From Collinsella sp. zg1085 (GTDB lineage: Bacteria; Actinomycetota; Coriobacteriia; Coriobacteriales; Coriobacteriaceae): 64,000 bases of DNA. The DNA is taken from contig NZ_CP076545.1 of the NCBI RefSeq assembly GCF_018889955.1, positions 1,364,001-1,428,000 on the forward strand. Direction: 5' to 3'. A model generated the notes under the pieces. It searched no databases and had not been told where the DNA came from. It was given only the letters and a program-made list of their open reading frames with translations. Positions 35,201 through 44,416 of the stretch are shown piece after piece. The first letter of the stretch is position 1; each line of letters begins with the position of its first letter. A program made the position numbers and the translations under genes.

Positions 35201-37835
35201 AAGTCAAAATTGCACTAAAGGTGGAAGTGGTACCTGTGAGCTTAATGTCAGCGGGTGTAGCGTCCGAGAACTGGCTCTCAATTGCCCTCATCTGCTGTTT
35301 GATTGTAGAAACGTCAACCGCACCGGTGAGACTGAAGGTTTTACCAGCAGCAGCCTCAACCTTGAGGACGGACGTGCTGTTTGCCTGTCCCGCCTCGGAG
35401 TCACCCCAGAGGTCGGCGGGAAGCTCAGTCTCGTACCTCATCTCACGAACGTTTGCATCAGGTGACCAAATAAGGTAATAGGTAGCGTTCGTAGTGAAAG
35501 CTGGATTAGCGCCGGGTGTTGCAAAAATGAGAAACTTCGTATCGTCAAAACGCAGGTTATCACCTTGACCGTTAGAGGCGGTGTTCCAATGAGTAGCACT
35601 CCCAAGTTTTGAGCCAATCTTTGTCGCCACAGCACCTGTAGGCGTAATCTGGCCGCGCGCGAAGCTACCGAGCACCTCAGAGAGCTTCTGGTTGTAGGTA
35701 GCGCCCTTCGTCACGACAGCAAGCTCACCGCCAAGCACAGGGTCTGACTCTATCCTAAAAATATCAGGATTCTTCTTGAACACACTATCGGCACCAAAAG
35801 TACCACCGTTAGCCGAGAAGGCCACGCGGTAAGTATCTACATCGAACTGGGCATACACGTCAATTTGCGTAGCTCCGCCTTCAAACGCCAGAGTTGAACC
35901 TGAGCTAATCTCGGCGCTCTCAGAGCTAGAGGCAACCGTCCACTTCTTAAAAGTCTTTCCCGCAACAGCAAAGTCCGGGCGAGCCTTTAGCACATCTTCA
36001 AAGGAGAGTACCTTGATGTGGTTTTCGGAGGCGGCAATGTTTTGGATATAGTCCACGCCATTACCATTATGATAGACAACCGTCTTTACATCCCACTTGG
36101 CATAAACATCAGTATCTGTATCAAACTGGGTTGTAGCAAAATCGAAGGCATGCTCTGCACCATTAGTATCTCTGTAGTACCAGCCAAGAAAATTCACGCC
36201 AGTCGAATCGGTAGGTGTGCCAACATCAGATGTACCTTCAACAAAGCCGAGTTTGTAGCCGCGCACCGTACGTAAGGACTTATTGCTCGTAGTATTATCC
36301 GCAAACTTTGCGTTGCTGTTATTTAGCTTGAAACTAACTTTAGCTGCCGGGGCAAACACGTACTTCTTTCCATCTGGCGAAGCGTTGGCTACCTTGTACT
36401 CGTAGCGCTCACCGTTTTTATTAATGGGGTTAAACGAGTTTAGCGAAGCATCAGCGAGTGTGAAGTATGAAAGCAACTCATTACCATTGTCTGCACCATT
36501 AGTAGGTGTGGTAACGGCAGCGTTAAAACTTGGATCAAAAGCAACATAGAATGAGCCACCAGTGACCACGTAGGAGCCGCCGGTACTGCGGTCGGCACCA
36601 CCGTTGTCGTAGGTTTTATTTTTGTGATCAGTAATCACCTGACTGTCACCGCTGAACGTGATGCTCGCCGCCCCACGTGTGCCAAAGGACGGAAACGTGT
36701 CGATGTTTGTTGTCTCAAGTGTGGAGTCCACGAAGTTCACATGAGCGCCGTCGCCGTTAATGTTAAGACCACCGCCATCGCGACCTGCCCAATCCTTGCC
36801 GATGCTATTCTTAATGAGTACCTTCGAGCCATTTGTCACGTTAAATGACTTCGATCCATTTGCAACTGAGATACGTCCGCCATCTACCGTGAGGATAGAG
36901 CCGTTTGTGATAACCGGATCATTGCCGAATGTGATGGCCTGGCGATATGCAGCTGCAGCCGTCGCCTTATTGATATAGAGATCAGAGTGATCAAGTGAGA
37001 ATGTGCTACCCGGATTCATGTAGTACCAGGTCTGCGTAGTGGTAAGAGAGGCGTTTGTCATCGATGCAAGGGCATAGTGCTCTGCCCCATTCGCGGTAGC
37101 TGTTACCGCGATTGTAGCATTTGTGATAGACCCCTTCTGCAAATCGGCACCGCTCGTACCAGTAGCTTTAATAACAACGCTCGACCGGTCAGTAGATCCC
37201 TCAATTGAGGCTCCGTTTAGATTGAGAGCGCGGTTGCCGCCGCTGATAACATAGGTGCCGTCGCTGAGCTTCGCACCGCTGTTCAGCTGAATCGCAACGT
37301 TAAACCCGGTCATTGTAAGCGTGTTAGTACCCGCGGTAAGGGTTGCGCCATTCGCAAGTGTGATACCGTTGCCAGTACCCGTGATTGAGGTACGCCCCAC
37401 AATTTTTAAGGTGATGCCCGACGGAATCGTAGCACCAGTCCAATCTGTAAAATCACCAGAGAGATTGATTACAGTAATGCTCGGATTTGTCTTCTGAACC
37501 TCAAGCGCCTTCATCAGTGTGGCAAAGGCTTGACCAGCAGACGATCCATCATTGTCGTCATTACCTGTGGAGCTAACCCAAAGCTCTGAGAGTGTGGTGT
37601 AATCAGCAGCTACATCGGCAGCCCGCTCCGGTGCATGCTCCCCAACGGACAAAGCAGTGCGGTGCGTCCCTGTAGCTACAGGCGCGGCTTGTATGGTCTC
37701 AGTCTCTGCCTTGCCAAGCTCAGTCACCGCCTTCTCCTCATCAGTTACAGGCTGAGCCGTCTCTGACTCTTCCTGTGGGGCGGCATCTGCAATAGGCACT
37801 ACCGAATTCTCAGCAAGCGCCGCGCGTGGCACCAT
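32214..37835 (-). CDS. giant LPXTG surface adhesin, out of frame with its signal peptide
   Basis: 1873 residues from ATG 37835, but the true start is probably ATG 37939 (MQGRKRS, GATAGGAA site). From there the frame shifts at a 7-base C tract and stops after 15 codons; one extra C would join it to SLSLLLALSLILTPFSMVPR, a complete signal peptide. The domains are: a right-handed beta-helix-like region (about 80-480), an InlB/Flg_new-type module near 550-690, four repeats of about 210 residues with INLTG, TIKxQM and VTFGLK motifs (about 840-1680), a MucBP-type repeat (about 1695-1765), a Pro-rich wall spacer and an LPKTGD sorting signal at 1836. It probably binds host surfaces or mucin. It would be covalently linked to the wall by sortase when in frame. 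Confidence 0.88.
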   Translation of the reverse strand: MVPRAALAENSVVPIADAAPQEESETAQPVTDEEKAVTELGKAETETIQAAPVATGTHRTALSVGEHAPERAADVAADYTTLSELWVSSTGNDDNDGSSAGQAFATLMKALEVQKTNPSITVINLSGDFTDWTGATIPSGITLKIVGRTSITGTGNGITLANGATLTAGTNTLTMTGFNVAIQLNSGAKLSDGTYVISGGNRALNLNGASIEGSTDRSSVVIKATGTSGADLQKGSITNATIAVTATANGAEHYALASMTNASLTTTQTWYYMNPGSTFSLDHSDLYINKATAAAAYRQAITFGNDPVITNGSILTVDGGRISVANGSKSFNVTNGSKVLIKNSIGKDWAGRDGGGLNINGDGAHVNFVDSTLETTNIDTFPSFGTRGAASITFSGDSQVITDHKNKTYDNGGADRSTGGSYVVTGGSFYVAFDPSFNAAVTTPTNGADNGNELLSYFTLADASLNSFNPINKNGERYEYKVANASPDGKKYVFAPAAKVSFKLNNSNAKFADNTTSNKSLRTVRGYKLGFVEGTSDVGTPTDSTGVNFLGWYYRDTNGAEHAFDFATTQFDTDTDVYAKWDVKTVVYHNGNGVDYIQNIAASENHIKVLSFEDVLKARPDFAVAGKTFKKWTVASSSESAEISSGSTLAFEGGATQIDVYAQFDVDTYRVAFSANGGTFGADSVFKKNPDIFRIESDPVLGGELAVVTKGATYNQKLSEVLGSFARGQITPTGAVATKIGSKLGSATHWNTASNGQGDNLRFDDTKFLIFATPGANPAFTTNATYYLIWSPDANVREMRYETELPADLWGDSEAGQANSTSVLKVEAAAGKTFSLTGAVDVSTIKQQMRAIESQFSDATPADIKLTGTTSTFSAILTFPAGVKLPSSLATNQVVATGLGDLFEVKSAAVNGQTVTVTFGLKKAYLSYEELKAAVSATGTQASLRMAGQSPIADQITLTISGFSLDGDAVQNGDELAVTGTVKGTFTSVANTTDTNAIRFNISWNSTQVTGGKDFRARDDATIQQTILVKKPLETSISADMLVYVQPAKATSEQQKQVGFDTTNTAPAGVQQGDKINLTGTIDAKTIKTQMAGVEAQFGNPSDLASINLSGLSSVFKATFTVPDGLTLPSNLSKDTVILTGFADTFSVSDVVVAEDGKSVMVTLTLKDGITNYQQLHDAVNRLDDTMKLTVCGISVNDDVADGAQLTMVGTVAGTFDAVATSASGTEKDFSFVWTGTQIEAGKDKLATDLSTIQLSLATPVPVENELPADILSGNNTEHEAVYPVFTGSNINLTGAVKIDGIKRQMTMIENQFNNPDGTTIAIDIKGFGFTATMTLPEGMSFPAGLDKTKVITTDPITGEDTFKETFEVTDVQVEGQKVTVTFGLKNASSLNTYAKLKDAVQASGVTENGNSWLKLTVLGIKIAGSVVDNTKLTTVGTVEGFFKANAISAAGTTKTFSFRWNGMQWPDGKDAVTPVDDTRITFTAKTPATLTTTLPGDMLIGSDTTHETTPEVALGSTIDLTGLIKISSIKSQMAAIEQNFNNPDGTSIKVDVKKFGFTATMTVPEGLTLPTDLSKEKVSAMAEGLAETFEITDVKVEGQKVIVTFGLKNAASIMTYADLKAAVNASGVENGTALKITIPKIKVASNLAANTVLTSVGTVTGEFGAIATSNSGRQEVFAFVWTAKQLAEGKDALATDDDTIQLSVKIASSTVIVKYVDEAGNEIAASETLMGAQGAHYTATKKQIEGYEFKQLLDGSAPIEGTFSSEEQLVTLVYKKKIEEPGQPGNPNTPENPTTPTEPEKPSEPSKPTLPVKSDGPGKLATPAKGGKRKGSKGLPKTGDAAGAYMVSFVAVASTFITIACVIRQRKRSNAQ

Positions 37836-37907
37836 AGAAAACGGCGTCAGAATTAGCGACAGTGCAAGAAGCAGAGAGAGGCTTCTCTGACCTATGCTAT
37901 GAGGTAA

Positions 37908-37914
37908 GGGGGGG
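37908..37914 (-). repeat. 7-base homopolymer at the adhesin start (phase-variable, currently out of frame)
   Basis: Seven G on the plus strand (C on the coding strand) fall after codon 8 of the frame that starts at 37939. With seven bases translation ends at TAG 37892-37894; with eight it continues through the signal peptide into the 1873-codon frame. Slipped-strand mispairing at such tracts is a known switch for surface proteins. A sequencing error in the homopolymer is the alternative. Confidence 0.7.
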
Positions 37915-37939
37915 TAATACTGCGCTTACGACCTTGCAT

Positions 37940-38272
37940 ATGCATTCCTATCCTTGAGACACACTAATTCTAAATTGACACGCTGAATAGCTCATATGCC
38001 AAACCGTAGTGTCAAAGTTCCGTCTAAAAGAGACAAACTATAGCCCACCTGATAAACGAAACACAATCTAGAACCAGCTCAAATCTATGTCAGCACCATA
38101 CCACAAACATGCGGACATACCAAAATGTAGTTGCACTAGTTTCTTATATGTAACTCACGAGCAAAAATATGTATGTTCGGTTGATTTAACCCAACAATCT
38201 GTGCAGTTTTCTCATCAGACAACGATATTACGCCGTGCACTAGCAGTACAAACGTATTGATAAATTACACCT
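37940..38272 (-). promoter_or_regulatory. leader/promoter region of the adhesin, related to that of the GH2 gene
   Basis: The segment near 38015-38075 (GTGTCAAAGTTCCGTCT ... TAAACGAAACACAATCTAGAACC) aligns with the region near 43950-44012 upstream of the GH2 gene, and both genes begin with GATAGGAA...ATGCAAGG. The two genes thus share a duplicated regulatory and signal-peptide module. No clear -35/-10 pair was assigned. Confidence 0.5.
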
Positions 38273-38445
38273 GTCGCTTTGGCAAAAATGACTAATTTGA
38301 CGCAGAAAACTGTCATTTTTGACGAATTTGGCGTAAAGAGACACCTGTAGCTTTACGCGCAGCTCATCTACCTGCAGCTTTATAAATCAAATACTAACCC
38401 GCTGGGTTATAGAGAGTACTTTTTCGTCATTTTTGCCAAAGCGAC
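38273..38445 (+). repeat. intergenic three-unit element, copy 3 (class A)
   Basis: The outer arms GTCGCTTTGGCAAAAATGAC (38273-38292) and its exact complement (38426-38445) form a perfect 20-bp terminal inverted repeat. Units: R1 38279-38301, R2 38310-38332 (31 nt apart), R3 38417-38439. The core CTACCTGCAG is at 38368-38377 and the AACCC...GGGTT hairpin starts at 38396. An inner hairpin, GCGTAAAG (38331-38338) with CTTTACGC (38351-38358), lies between R2 and the core. It sits between the GH2 stop (38487) and the adhesin promoter. Confidence 0.92.
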
Positions 38446-38486
38446 CCTTGACCATTTTACGTGTGCGCACACCCTTTTGAGATGCC

Positions 38487-41400
38487 CTATCTCCTTTCAG
38501 ACAAGCCGCGCCAACGGCGAATCATCATGGCAACCCCGAACACTACAACGGCTGCCCCGGAAAGACCAATGGTCACTGTTAACAAATCGCCCGTTGACGG
38601 AAGACTGCGAGCGTTCTTTCGCGCATGCAAGCCCGGCTTAACCGTTGAATTCGGCTGGGTAACAACACCAGCACCGGTGCCAGACTTTGGCGGCGCGGGA
38701 ATATCTTGACCGGGCTCTGTGCCAGGGTTAGGCGTGGCAATCTCCCCAGAACTAGAACCTGGTGTTGCCTCTCCCGGCTGCGGGTCAACCTGAGTCCCAT
38801 GTGCCATCACACTCACCGAGAACACCGCCGTTTTTCCACCATAGGAAACGGTAAAGTCTAGGTTATCGGCAGCCGTGAGCACCGTAGTAAGTACTGGATT
38901 AAAACCAAACGAGCCTGCGGTATCCGCATCATACGCGACATTGGACACCGTGCCGTCACTCATGGTGAGTGCAAGTACAAGACCAGCGGGGTTGAGTGTC
39001 TCGCCCTCCGTATACACGGTCTTAGTTGGTGCAGTCTTCACGGCAATACCGGCAAGTACCGGCTCAGCTTTCTCAATTTTGAAGGTTCGCGTAACCGTCC
39101 CCGAATACGCACCAATGCCTTCAATAGTCACCGTCGCAGTGCCTTGAGCAGTGTTGTTTGCAAACGAGAGCAGATAATCCATGCCATACACAAGCGTCTT
39201 GTCGCCGTGTGTAACTCGCTCGTCGAGCTCCATCGCGCCTACAGGGTGTTCTCCATCAATCCGGTCAACCGTGACGACAGAAGGAACCTTAATCGCAACC
39301 TGTTCAGCATCAGCAATGTCGACTGTTGGAGCCGCAGCACTCAGGCGAAGCTCTGCAGCCGAGATAAACCGCCTATCTGCCACAAGGGACACCGTTTCAA
39401 GCCCTGTGAAGCGAATAAAGCGCGCAGATACAGGCTTGTCAAAGCTTGCTATCTTCCACCCTGCCCCGGTATCCCAGGTGCCCGTGGCAGCATTTTTCCA
39501 AGTGGTACCGTCATCGCTATACTGCACCAGATACTCACTCACCGTACCATTGCTGCCGTCTGCGCGGGGCAAGTAACGAAGACCAAAGACGCTCGCAGGC
39601 TTTTTGAGCTCCATGACTGCCCAGAGTTTTCCTGCGTCAGTATTATCATAGGCACCATGCCACATCGTGGCCTCGTTGCCATCGAACGCGTAGGCAATCG
39701 GTCCATCGTTACCGGCAGGCGGGTTCTTTTCGGTGCCCGCAGAGAGTTTGAGATTATCAACCGGATAGTCATAATCCTCAAGGTGTTTCTCTGGGGCCGT
39801 ATTGAGCTTGATGCTAAATGAGCTCATCTTGCTGTGGTCCTCAGACTCAAGCAAAATCTTTATCTCGTCGTTATAAGCAGGAAGTACCGTAACCGCAGCG
39901 TTGTCCTTGCCTGTAGCCGCTACCTCGGCCATGAGGGCACGAGTTTCAAACGCGCCGCGCCCAAGAGCTGTCTTTGGCGCTACCTGTCCGTTGACCGCAA
40001 GGCTCTCAAGTGCAGCTGCAGATCCGATGCTATAGCTACCCTCAGCCTTCATAAGCTCAATCTCTGTAATTCCAATACACTTGCGGAACCTGCCTCCTGC
40101 AGCAGGTTGCCCTGCCGGGTTCTTAAATTCAAGTTTGACAAACGTTGCAGCAACCGGGTCAAAATCGAGGGTATAGCGCTTCACGTTTTGCGAAACATCG
40201 GTGATGGTCTCCCGCACGGGAACCTCAGTCCAGCTCCCTTCCGTGCCGTCGGCCGAAATATACATCTTGGTGGTTCCAGCATCGGGATAATATGCCGTGT
40301 AGTCGTCGGTAAAGAAATGCACCCTCGCCTGTGCAAAACGCGTCTGCGTGTTATAGCGAAACGTAATGCTTGAGCGCGTGTTATTGGCGTCCGCTTGAGC
40401 AAACGCGTAGTTAGTCCAGCGCCTATTGCTGCCGCCCGAACCCGCGCTTGTGTAGGCTGTGTCACCGTCGTTCACCGCACTAAGCGAATCTGACTGTAAC
40501 CCCTCAGGTACGCTCTGCGTAAGCTCAGAGAGCGTAGCATTGCTCTTGTGGGCTACGTTTTCACCCACAGAAACCCTCTCGCGCTCAACGCGGATTTTCG
40601 CATGTACCGCCACATCAACGCCAAACACATTGGCCGTACCATCAATATAAACGACCCCCTCGGTCTTAAATGCATCGGCGGTGGGCATCTTCCAGGTCAC
40701 CGGAAAGCTTACGTTCAAGATTTGGCCGTCAGCCATAACCGCTGGGCGCGCATCGGGCATAATGGGCACTTGACCTGCTGGGACCATCGCAGAGTAGTTA
40801 AGCATGGCGGCAACGTTATCAAGCACAAGCACCGTGGCCTCAATCTGTGCTCCGGCAACCGTCCCGTTCACCGTAAAGGTGCCAAGCTCACCAAGCAAGG
40901 CAGGATTCACTTCGTCCCAAGTAATCTCCTCCGCGCCTGTAACCGACCCATCCACATAGGTGACCTCGGCGGTTTTTGGAAGCTCCAGCTCAGAGCCGCG
41001 CTTCACATAGTGGAAACGAGAAAACTTAACGTTGTCAACCGCCTTTTCAGCAGAAGGCCCACTAACAGGCGCAACCGCAATAGTTGCAGTCGCGCTCTCA
41101 AGGCCCTCAGCACGTGCCGTCACTCTAAGAGTTCCGCCTGCGGTATTCGCACGGACAATACCCACAAGCTGCCCCGCATGAGCTGCGCGGTTACTGTCAC
41201 GGAAAGATTGGTGATCGGGGGAAGAACCGTTGTCCACACCCGCAAGCGTGCCAGCGCCCTCCACCGAAAACGTCACGCGGTTGGTAGCGTCGGGCACCAT
41301 GCGTCCCTCAGCATCGAGAATACTCACGGTCAGGTAAGAGAGGTCGTCACCGTTGGCGCTGATGGAACTTCGATCCGCTTCAATTAAGAGGCGCTTTGCC

Positions 41401-43883
41401 GGACCCGCGCTAGATACACTTTTGCGACCGTCCCACTCGCTACCTGCGGTGTCAATAGGGTTTCCCTGCGCATCGAAGGCCTTAGCATAAAGCGTGCCAG
41501 CTTCAAAGGGAACATCCCACGTAAGATACAAATCCCGATGGTTTGTAGAGTTCTCCCCAAAAATCTGGTATTCATAGCCGGCCGGTGTCGTTTTCTTAGT
41601 GAATTGCTTTCGCGCACCTACCAGCTTTTCTGTGCCATCTGCAGTTCTCAGCCAAAGCTCAACAGCCGGTGCGTCGGTGTACACCACCACAGGTACCCGC
41701 TTGTCGGCTCCCCGCTTAACCACCAGCTCCTCGTTCCATACTGGGAGAATGTGCAGTGTATGCTTAGCGTCATTCCACTGAGACTGATAAAAGTAGAACG
41801 AATCCTTAGGTAGGCCTGCCGTGTCAATAATGCCAAAGTACGAGCTCTTGGGAGACGGCCAAGATGGGTTTCGGTCCGTGCTGCCCGCAGCAACACCGTT
41901 CCAGGGCGTCGGTTCACCCAGATAATCAAAGCCAGTCCACACATACTCGCCAGCTACAAAGTCGCGAGCAATCGTGGCATACCAAGCCTGGGAGGCAACA
42001 TGTCCCCAGCTCACAGCTGAGGTGTCGTATGAGGTAAGTTGCATGCCACCTGCGTCCACCATACTACCCTGTGTGCTATACACGCCACGGCTGTTCACCG
42101 CAGACGCCGTCTCGGAGCCGTAGAAGCGCCAATCGGGATGGAGCCGGTGTTGATTGTCGTAGTTGTTCAGACTGGAATAGTTGATGCCAATTATGCCGCC
42201 AGCCTCGTGAGTTTTTTGCGGGTTATAGGTTTGACGGCCGGAGAGGAGCTGATTATCGCCGAGCGTGACAGGACGTGTACGGTCAGCCTCACCAACCCAG
42301 CGCAGCAGGCTCTCGTGCGCCGTGGCATCAAAGCCCCGAGAAGCACCGGTAATCATCTCGTTGCCCACCGACCACATAATGATTGACGGGGCATTTATAT
42401 CGCGGGCAATACTCTGCTTAAGGTCAAACTCCGCCCAGGTCATCGAACTCTTAGCGCCCTCAAGCCGGGTCTCACCAATCGCCTTATTAAAGAAGCGCGC
42501 GTAATCGTTCACGTTGCCGTTTTTATCGGCCGTCCACCCATCGAAAACCTCAAGGTCCAAGAGGATACCTTCCTCATTACAGATTTTGACGAGCGCACGC
42601 GGCGGCGTGTTGTGGGATGTGCGGATGGAGTTTGCACCCATATCCTTGAGAATACGCACCTGACGACGAAGCGCCGCTTCGGTATCTACGGAACCAAGCG
42701 CGCCCTGGTCGTTATGCAGACAAACGCCCTTGAGCTTTATGTGCTCGCCATTGAGAAGGAATCCCTCGTTAGCATCGAAGCTAAAAAAGCGATAGCCAAA
42801 CTCTGTATCGTAGGTATCAACAACGACACCGTTAACCTTCACCTGCGTGCGCACGGTATAAAGATTGGGGCTCGCCGTGCTCCAAAGCTCAGGCGCAGGT
42901 GCAATAAGATTAGTCTCAATGACGGCACGCCCAGCGGCGGCAATCTCAACCGCCTGCGCGGTGTTAGTAACGATAGGTGCTGCCGGGTCACCACCAACCT
43001 TGAAAATCGACTGTTCAAGTGTGACGCTTGCCGGCGCGGTGCTGCCATTCTCCACAGTTGTTGCAAGATGGGTTCGTACGTTTTGTGTCTTGCCTGCTGC
43101 AAGCTCAGGCGTAGTCACAACCACGCCATCTTTGCTAACATGCACCTGGTCGGTCACCACCAGCTCGACCGTACGACCAATACCCGACCCCGAGTACCAA
43201 CGGCTAGAAGGCGTCTGATGATTCACGCTCACTGCGATAAAATTCTGAGCGCCTACCTTTACCTCGCTGGTAATGTCGATGCCAAAGGGTGAATAGCCAT
43301 ACGGGTGCGTAGCGAGCTTCTTGCCGTTCACATAGACCGTGGCATCCATATAAATACCGTCAAAGTCGATGCGCAAGCGCTTACCCGCAAGCTCTTTTCC
43401 TACCTCAAAGGCTTTGCGATACCAGCCAATGCCGCCCAAAAGATAGGAACTTTCTGCCTCACCAGCCCGTGTACGCTCTTGGTCGATACTGTAGTCATGC
43501 GGAAGATTAATATGCTCCCAAGCAGAGTCATCAAACGAAGGGTTCTCAGCACCGGAAGCATCGCCGAGCTTAAACTTCCAGTTGCCATCGAAGTTTTGGG
43601 TGCGCATGTCTGGATTGCTAACTCGGTTGATATAAAAGCGCTCAGGAGCAGAGCTCATCTGTGTTGACGTCGCAGAACGAACAGACGGCGCCTCTTCAGC
43701 CCTTGTGCGCGGAGCCGCGATAGCTGCAAAAACACGATGGGCAGACGGCGCTTGATTCTGAGCAAATGCCATAACAGGTACTGTAAAGAGCGACATCAAG
43801 CTTAGCGACGATGCAAGAAGCAGCAAAAGCCCACCTCGAACTATGCCATGAACAGATAAAACGCTACGCCGACAACCTTGCAT
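38487..43883 (-). CDS. LPXTG-anchored GH2 beta-galactosidase, BgaA-like
   Basis: 1798 residues. Signal peptide (about 1-41), GH2 sugar-binding domain (about 83-240), Ig-like domain, and TIM barrel with acid/base E509 (WSVGNEM) and nucleophile E591 (FYGSETASA). The spacing and motifs match pneumococcal BgaA. Downstream are DUF4982 and Ig-like domains, two F5/8-type (CBM32) discoidin modules (about 1180-1330 and 1400-1540), a bacterial Ig-like domain and an LPSTGD sorting signal at 1761. It should release terminal galactose from host or milk glycans at the cell surface. Its leader and signal region resemble those of the adjacent adhesin. Elements 3 and 4 flank the gene. Confidence 0.93.
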   Translation of the reverse strand: MQGCRRSVLSVHGIVRGGLLLLLASSLSLMSLFTVPVMAFAQNQAPSAHRVFAAIAAPRTRAEEAPSVRSATSTQMSSAPERFYINRVSNPDMRTQNFDGNWKFKLGDASGAENPSFDDSAWEHINLPHDYSIDQERTRAGEAESSYLLGGIGWYRKAFEVGKELAGKRLRIDFDGIYMDATVYVNGKKLATHPYGYSPFGIDITSEVKVGAQNFIAVSVNHQTPSSRWYSGSGIGRTVELVVTDQVHVSKDGVVVTTPELAAGKTQNVRTHLATTVENGSTAPASVTLEQSIFKVGGDPAAPIVTNTAQAVEIAAAGRAVIETNLIAPAPELWSTASPNLYTVRTQVKVNGVVVDTYDTEFGYRFFSFDANEGFLLNGEHIKLKGVCLHNDQGALGSVDTEAALRRQVRILKDMGANSIRTSHNTPPRALVKICNEEGILLDLEVFDGWTADKNGNVNDYARFFNKAIGETRLEGAKSSMTWAEFDLKQSIARDINAPSIIMWSVGNEMITGASRGFDATAHESLLRWVGEADRTRPVTLGDNQLLSGRQTYNPQKTHEAGGIIGINYSSLNNYDNQHRLHPDWRFYGSETASAVNSRGVYSTQGSMVDAGGMQLTSYDTSAVSWGHVASQAWYATIARDFVAGEYVWTGFDYLGEPTPWNGVAAGSTDRNPSWPSPKSSYFGIIDTAGLPKDSFYFYQSQWNDAKHTLHILPVWNEELVVKRGADKRVPVVVYTDAPAVELWLRTADGTEKLVGARKQFTKKTTPAGYEYQIFGENSTNHRDLYLTWDVPFEAGTLYAKAFDAQGNPIDTAGSEWDGRKSVSSAGPAKRLLIEADRSSISANGDDLSYLTVSILDAEGRMVPDATNRVTFSVEGAGTLAGVDNGSSPDHQSFRDSNRAAHAGQLVGIVRANTAGGTLRVTARAEGLESATATIAVAPVSGPSAEKAVDNVKFSRFHYVKRGSELELPKTAEVTYVDGSVTGAEEITWDEVNPALLGELGTFTVNGTVAGAQIEATVLVLDNVAAMLNYSAMVPAGQVPIMPDARPAVMADGQILNVSFPVTWKMPTADAFKTEGVVYIDGTANVFGVDVAVHAKIRVERERVSVGENVAHKSNATLSELTQSVPEGLQSDSLSAVNDGDTAYTSAGSGGSNRRWTNYAFAQADANNTRSSITFRYNTQTRFAQARVHFFTDDYTAYYPDAGTTKMYISADGTEGSWTEVPVRETITDVSQNVKRYTLDFDPVAATFVKLEFKNPAGQPAAGGRFRKCIGITEIELMKAEGSYSIGSAAALESLAVNGQVAPKTALGRGAFETRALMAEVAATGKDNAAVTVLPAYNDEIKILLESEDHSKMSSFSIKLNTAPEKHLEDYDYPVDNLKLSAGTEKNPPAGNDGPIAYAFDGNEATMWHGAYDNTDAGKLWAVMELKKPASVFGLRYLPRADGSNGTVSEYLVQYSDDGTTWKNAATGTWDTGAGWKIASFDKPVSARFIRFTGLETVSLVADRRFISAAELRLSAAAPTVDIADAEQVAIKVPSVVTVDRIDGEHPVGAMELDERVTHGDKTLVYGMDYLLSFANNTAQGTATVTIEGIGAYSGTVTRTFKIEKAEPVLAGIAVKTAPTKTVYTEGETLNPAGLVLALTMSDGTVSNVAYDADTAGSFGFNPVLTTVLTAADNLDFTVSYGGKTAVFSVSVMAHGTQVDPQPGEATPGSSSGEIATPNPGTEPGQDIPAPPKSGTGAGVVTQPNSTVKPGLHARKNARSLPSTGDLLTVTIGLSGAAVVVFGVAMMIRRWRGLSERR

Positions 43884-44159
43884 ACGTGTTCCTATCTTCG
43901 AGGTACAACTGTTTCATATCGATACGTTACGTGGGTAATGCATCAAATATTGGTGTCATAACTCCGTTTGAAGGCGTAACCTTAGCGCGCCAAATAAACG
44001 AAGCACGACATAGAACCTGCTTACTTCTTTGATAAAAACATAGCATAAAGCTGCAAAGACACTGGTAAACGTCCCCGTAAAAGCCTCTACATACCGCTCA
44101 CGGAGATACACGCTCCGCTCACCGACAAAACTATGTATATTTGATTGAATAAGCTACAC

Positions 44160-44336
44160 CTGTCGCTTTGGCAAAAATGACTAATTTGACGCAAAAATCT
44201 GTCAGTTTTGACGAATTTGGCATAAAGCGACAACTGTCACTTTACGCGCGAATCATCTACCTGCAGCTTTGTAAATAAAATACTAACCCGCTGGGTTATA
44301 GAGAGTACAAATTCGTCAGTTTTGCCAAAGTGACAG
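44160..44336 (+). repeat. intergenic three-unit element, copy 4 (class A)
   Basis: R1 44168-44190, R2 44199-44221 (31 nt apart), inverted R3 44306-44328; core CTACCTGCAG 44257-44266; AACCC hairpin from 44285. It also divides into two adjacent inverted-repeat domains: TGTCGCTTT/AAAGCGACA (44161-44169 with 44224-44232) and CTGTCACTTT/AAAGTGACAG (44234-44243 with 44327-44336), both perfect. The junction can itself fold as a hairpin (44223-44244, loop AACT). It lies between the tatC stop (44417) and the GH2 leader. Confidence 0.92.
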
Positions 44337-44416
44337 ATGTCCATGTTGCGTAGTAATTCATGCAAGTAGATTAACGTTGCAACCGAGTAGATTAGCTACA
44401 CAAGCATACAACGAGC

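Noticed and set aside
39144-41387. Plus-strand frames of 225 and 279 codons opposite the GH2 gene
   Set aside because: Antisense shadows of a clearly coding, domain-rich gene.
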